From DATFXF01 sp035258565 (GTDB lineage Bacteria > Acidobacteriota > Terriglobia > Acidiferrales > UBA7541), in the NCBI GenBank assembly GCA_035258565.1, contig DATFXF010000234.1:1-18136 (forward strand): 18,136 bases of DNA. The letters run 5' to 3'. This document shows positions 15,633 through 18,136 of the stretch, piece after piece. The notes beneath the pieces were generated by a model, which was given only the letters and a program-made list of their open reading frames with translations, did not search any database and was not told the DNA's origin. The translations under genes were made by a program, and so were the position numbers. Numbering within the stretch: position 1 is the first letter of the stretch; the number at the start of each line of letters is the position of its first letter.

Positions 15633-16325
15633 ATGGCGCAGAAAAAGGCGAAGCCGAAACGCGCAACCAGGGACGGAAAGCTGCGCAGTACCGATCCCAA
15701 GCGGGTGCGCGCGATTCTTGAGAAGCTAGACGAGGCCTACCCGGCGGCCACCTGCGCGCTCCAGCACTCGAACCCTTTCCAGTTGCTCATCGCGACGATT
15801 CTCTCGGCGCAGTGCACCGACGAGCGCGTCAACCAGGTGACCCGCACGCTCTTTCAGAAGTACCCGAGCCCGGAAGCCTTCGCCTACGCCAACCCGCGAG
15901 AACTCCAAGAGGAGATTCGCCCTACGGGCTTTTTTCGCAACAAGACGAAGTCCATCATCGGCGCGAGCAAAAAAATCGTCGAAGAGTTCGGCGGGCAGGT
16001 GCCGCGTACCATGGAGGAGCTGCTCAAGCTGCCGGGCGTCGCCCGCAAGACCGCCAACGTTGTACTCGGCACGGCGTATGGGATTCCCTCAGGCATCGTT
16101 GTGGACACGCATGTTCTACGATTGGCGAGGCGTTTGGACGTGACCCGCAACAAAGACCCCAAGAAGGTCGAACAGGACTTGCTTCGGATCATCCCGCAGG
16201 AGAAGTGGATCCTTTTCGCACACCAGTTGATCTGGCACGGCCGGCGCGTCTGCCAGGCGCGCAAGCCGCGCTGCCAGGAGTGCAACCTCGAACGTCTCTG
16301 CTACTCCAAAGACAAGACCATTTAG
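15633..16325 (+). CDS. nth: Endonuclease III
   Basis: A 230-residue DNA glycosylase/AP lyase that removes oxidised pyrimidines in base excision repair. A basic N-terminal extension of about 25 residues precedes the core. The core contains NPFQLLIATILSAQCTDERV, the helix-hairpin-helix LPGVARKTANVVLG with catalytic Lys139, and VVDTHVLRLARRL with catalytic Asp158. The 4Fe-4S cluster cysteines Cys207, Cys214, Cys217 and Cys223 have the canonical C-x6-C-x2-C-x5-C spacing, so the cluster is intact. ATG 15633 lies 46 bases after rdgB; a weak GGGACGG precedes it. It may be read from its own promoter or with the upstream genes. It joins RdgB as a second genome-protection function in this run. Confidence 0.97.
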   Translation: MAQKKAKPKRATRDGKLRSTDPKRVRAILEKLDEAYPAATCALQHSNPFQLLIATILSAQCTDERVNQVTRTLFQKYPSPEAFAYANPRELQEEIRPTGFFRNKTKSIIGASKKIVEEFGGQVPRTMEELLKLPGVARKTANVVLGTAYGIPSGIVVDTHVLRLARRLDVTRNKDPKKVEQDLLRIIPQEKWILFAHQLIWHGRRVCQARKPRCQECNLERLCYSKDKTI

Positions 16326-16777
16326 AGGTTTCGGATTCGTCGCCGCACCCTGCTTGCCTCGATAGTGCCGTTCTTAACGGCGTCGCATACATCTGTGGAA
16401 ATCATTCCGAAGAGGGCTTCGCCTCCTAACTCTTGAACCTGCGGCCTCTTGACGAACGCAACTTCCAAGCCCCAGGGCACGACGTGCCTCGGCGATATGG
16501 ATGGCGTCCGGCCTGCGGAAGAACAAATTGGCGAGCTCAACAAGAATGGCCAACCTCGCGGGGAACTGATATATACTTCGGGCCTGTCGCGACTCCAAGA
16601 ACGGAAGCCCCGAATGAGATCCCGCTGCCTGCTTCTTCGCAAAGGGAAGGGGGAAATCAGTATCGCCAGAGAAAAGAGCCGAACGTCTCGTGCTGCGCCG
16701 GGGACGCCAGGCGTTCGCTGCAACGAGATGGATGGTTAGTGGGTTCTTTCAAAATCGACCGAGAGGAGATCGGAAAG
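16326..16777. other. Gap upstream of dps with possible decayed coding sequence
   Basis: No intact gene is recognised. Two - strand frames look partly coding: one covers about 16480-16570 (LAILVELANLFFRRPDAIHI, AEARRALGLG), the other about 16323-16480 (EVAFVKRPQVQELGGEALFG, MISTDVCDAVKNGTIEASRV). They would join by a frame change near 16475, suggesting a broken - strand gene, but I cannot name a family. The + strand frame that runs from here into dps is not thought to be translated upstream of ATG 16778. Confidence 0.3.
16567..16577 (+). promoter_or_regulatory. Possible promoter -10 region upstream of dps
   Basis: TGATATATACT contains an extended -10 form (TG-n-TATATA) and TATACT. It is the most AT-rich spot in the gap and lies 200 bases upstream of dps. 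No convincing -35 box is present. The distance would leave a long 5' leader. Confidence 0.22.
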
Positions 16778-17404
16778 ATGGCAAAGGACACAAAAGCAAG
16801 CCACTTGGAAGATGGAACCGGGCGAGCGAGGCCGCTTCTGCACCAACACGCCCGGGAAATTCAGCCCTTCGGAAAAATTGTGAAGCTGCCGATCGCTCTG
16901 GACGAGAAGGTCTGCGCGGCCAGCGCTGAGAATTTGAATCAGATCTTGGCCGACACAATCGCCCTCCGCGATCTTTATAAGAAACACCACTGGCAAGTAG
17001 CGGGTCATACATTTTATCAGCTCCATCTGCTCTTTGATAAGCACCATGAAGCGCAGGACGAGCTGGTCGATGACATCGCGGAGCGCATACAGATTCTGGG
17101 TGGCATTAGCATCGCCATGGCGCACGACGTCGCGGAGACCACCTTGATTCCTCGTCCACCGCGCGGACGGGAGGAGGTTCCCGTGCAACTCTCCCGGTTG
17201 CTGGAGGCCCATGAAATCATTTTGAAGGAAACACGTACGGCAGCCCGACAAGCGGCCGAAGGGGGAGACGACGGCACGAACGATCTGCTGGTGAGCCAGG
17301 TGATGCGCGTAAACGAACTTCAGGTGTGGTTCCTTGCCGAACATTTGGTCGACATTCCCACCGTGCGTGCGGATCGTGCAAAGGCGGCCTCTTCCGGGAG
17401 TTGA
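16778..17404 (+). CDS. dps: Dps family ferritin-like DNA-protection protein
   Basis: A 208-residue cytoplasmic mini-ferritin that oxidises and stores iron with hydrogen peroxide and protects DNA; members form 12-subunit shells. The four-helix-bundle core starts near residue 40. The ferroxidase residues all match E. coli Dps by spacing: His71 in KKHHWQVAG, His83 and Asp87 in QLHLLFDKHHE, Asp98 and Glu102 in VDDIAERIQILGG. The N-terminal tail of about 40 residues (Lys/Arg/His-containing) is longer than in E. coli Dps and could bind DNA (inference). AGGAG lies nine bases before ATG 16778, which fixes the start although the frame is open further upstream. It follows nth after a 450-base gap, so it is probably transcribed separately. 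Confidence 0.93.
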   Translation: MAKDTKASHLEDGTGRARPLLHQHAREIQPFGKIVKLPIALDEKVCAASAENLNQILADTIALRDLYKKHHWQVAGHTFYQLHLLFDKHHEAQDELVDDIAERIQILGGISIAMAHDVAETTLIPRPPRGREEVPVQLSRLLEAHEIILKETRTAARQAAEGGDDGTNDLLVSQVMRVNELQVWFLAEHLVDIPTVRADRAKAASSGS

Positions 17405-17448
17405 CGGGATCGGAGGAGCGCTCGCTAGAGCGACACAGGAATGCCGAG

Positions 17449-17610
17449 ATGAGGAATCCACAAGAAAAGCAAGGGTTTGTGCCGGATGCACAGAATCGGG
17501 ATCAGGAGTTAGACATCGTCGAAGAAGCCTCCGTGGAATCATTTCCCGCGAGTGACCCACCGGCATGGATCGCGAGGGAAGCGGGGAAAGCCAGAGGAAG
17601 CACTCCATAG
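17449..17610 (+). CDS. 53-residue protein with ESFPASDPPAW motif
   Basis: A very short acidic protein starting MRNPQEKQGFVPDAQNRDQE, with the core DIVEEASVESFPASDPPAWI and a basic tail. The motif E-x-S-x-E-S-F-P-A-S-D-P-P-x-W is one I know from many small uncharacterised bacterial proteins, so this is probably a real gene and not noise. It has no signal peptide or membrane segment and is likely disordered. ATG 17449 has AGGA nine bases upstream. It begins 44 bases after dps on the same strand, so it may be co-transcribed with it and share a stress role (inference). Function unknown. Confidence 0.72.
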   Translation: MRNPQEKQGFVPDAQNRDQELDIVEEASVESFPASDPPAWIAREAGKARGSTP

Positions 17611-17988
17611 ATCGCGCTAGGGACACCGCGATGGCGGGGAATGCACCGTTGAAAACCCGCCGCTTGCCCTCATCGCCAGGCGGGGAGAGGCGCCGTGTAC
17701 CTTAACCAAACTCTGCTCCCAAAGCGAGCGGACGTTTTTCTGAGGGGCAGGATAGGTCTTTGACAGGGTATCAGAAGATTTCTTGAGAGGAGCCGAACAA
17801 AGCAGAGTCAACGAAGCTGCCGGGTGCAGGAATTAGCCTGAAGCCGTGCCTAGAAAAATGCGTGGCAGAAAAATAGACGCTTGCCGGACTCAGTTACCAT
17901 CGCGATGAGGAGCAGCTTCACAGCAGCAGCTCCATTCCGGCGAGTGGGCACTCATGGAGCTCAGGCGCAGACGCGAAGATGTATTAGA
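17611..17988. other. Intergenic region without a recognised gene
   Basis: No gene is supported on either strand. A GGCGGG ... CCCGCC inverted repeat near 17632-17668 could form a hairpin after the 53-residue gene, but no T-run follows. A TTGACA at 17760-17765 matches a -35 box; the expected -10 position holds no TATAAT-like sequence. The region presumably carries the promoter of the exported protein to the right. Confidence 0.35.
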
Positions 17989-18136
17989 TTGAAGGCCTAC
18001 CTCTATTTGTGGGCAAGACTTCTATTGCGAATGGCCTTTCTTTTGGCCATCAGTTCATCGGCCATGGCACAGACCCCACCTTCAGCGAATCGCTCGAGAC
18101 GATTCGGCCCGGACGCCTGCGGTCCTGCTGACCCGA
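17989..18136 (+). CDS. N-terminus of an exported protein (3' partial)
   Basis: A frame open to the window edge encodes a clear signal peptide: KAYLYLWARLLLRMAFLLAI, then SSSAMAQTPPSANR with a probable cleavage after AMA. The mature part begins RRFGPDACGPADP. Cysteine-containing CGPxDP starts occur in exported acidobacterial proteins, but I cannot assign a function from 49 residues. TTG 17989 is used as the start; GTG 17944 is in frame and possible, and ATG 18031 would leave too short an N-region. No strong ribosome site is seen before any of them. Confidence 0.6.
   Translation, partial: MKAYLYLWARLLLRMAFLLAISSSAMAQTPPSANRSRRFGPDACGPADP

Noticed and set aside
16433..16777. Upstream extension of the dps frame by 115 codons
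   Set aside because: No similarity to Dps, and a good AGGAG site fixes ATG 16778, which gives the usual family start.
17760..17788. TTGACA box as a full sigma-70 promoter
   Set aside because: The -35 match is perfect but the bases at the expected -10 position (TTGAGA-like) do not resemble TATAAT.

Overview
The window is GC-rich (about 60%) and looks like chromosomal DNA of a soil-type Acidobacteriota. That assignment is an inference from overall protein style: secreted GH3 and GH38 enzymes with long N-terminal regions, a Gfo/Idh leader with a twin-arginine-like start, and an amidase/GerMN/rph/rdgB/nth cluster. No rRNA, tRNA, CRISPR array, complete insertion sequence or phage gene was seen.

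Layout. Positions 1-249 hold the 3' end of an unidentified gene. Positions 281-632 hold a broken LysR-type regulator. Positions 724-10906 form a carbohydrate block on the + strand: a secreted GH3 glycosidase with a PA14 insert, a stump of a Gfo/Idh oxidoreductase, a LarA-like (lactate racemase family) protein, a stump of a short-chain dehydrogenase (SDR), a gluconokinase, a secreted GH38 alpha-mannosidase and a sugar-porter MFS transporter. Positions 10903-12600 are mostly debris: a C-terminal fragment after the transporter, an unassigned open frame, an intact TPR protein on the - strand and a broken sigma-54 activator on the - strand. Positions 12622-16325 are a compact housekeeping run on the + strand: N-acetylmuramoyl-L-alanine amidase, GerMN lipoprotein-like protein, RNase PH, XTP/dITP pyrophosphatase and endonuclease III. 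Positions 16778-17610 hold a Dps ferritin-like protein and a 53-residue protein with an ESFPASDPPAW motif. The right edge holds the signal peptide of a further exported protein.

How the genes may work together. The GH3 and GH38 enzymes would release glucose and mannose-type sugars outside the cytoplasm and the MFS transporter would import them. The LarA-like protein next to gluconokinase suggests sugar-acid handling: LarA relatives include a D-gluconate 2-epimerase (gluconate/mannonate interconversion), and gluconokinase would then make 6-phosphogluconate. This is a hypothesis from gene order plus conserved LarA residues.

The most striking feature is not one gene but a pattern. At least five gaps between intact genes contain recognisable ends of broken genes (LysR, Gfo/Idh, SDR, a C-terminal fragment behind the transporter, and an NtrC-type activator), several with visible stops or frame changes. 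The locus appears to have gone through repeated deletion while keeping its enzymes.
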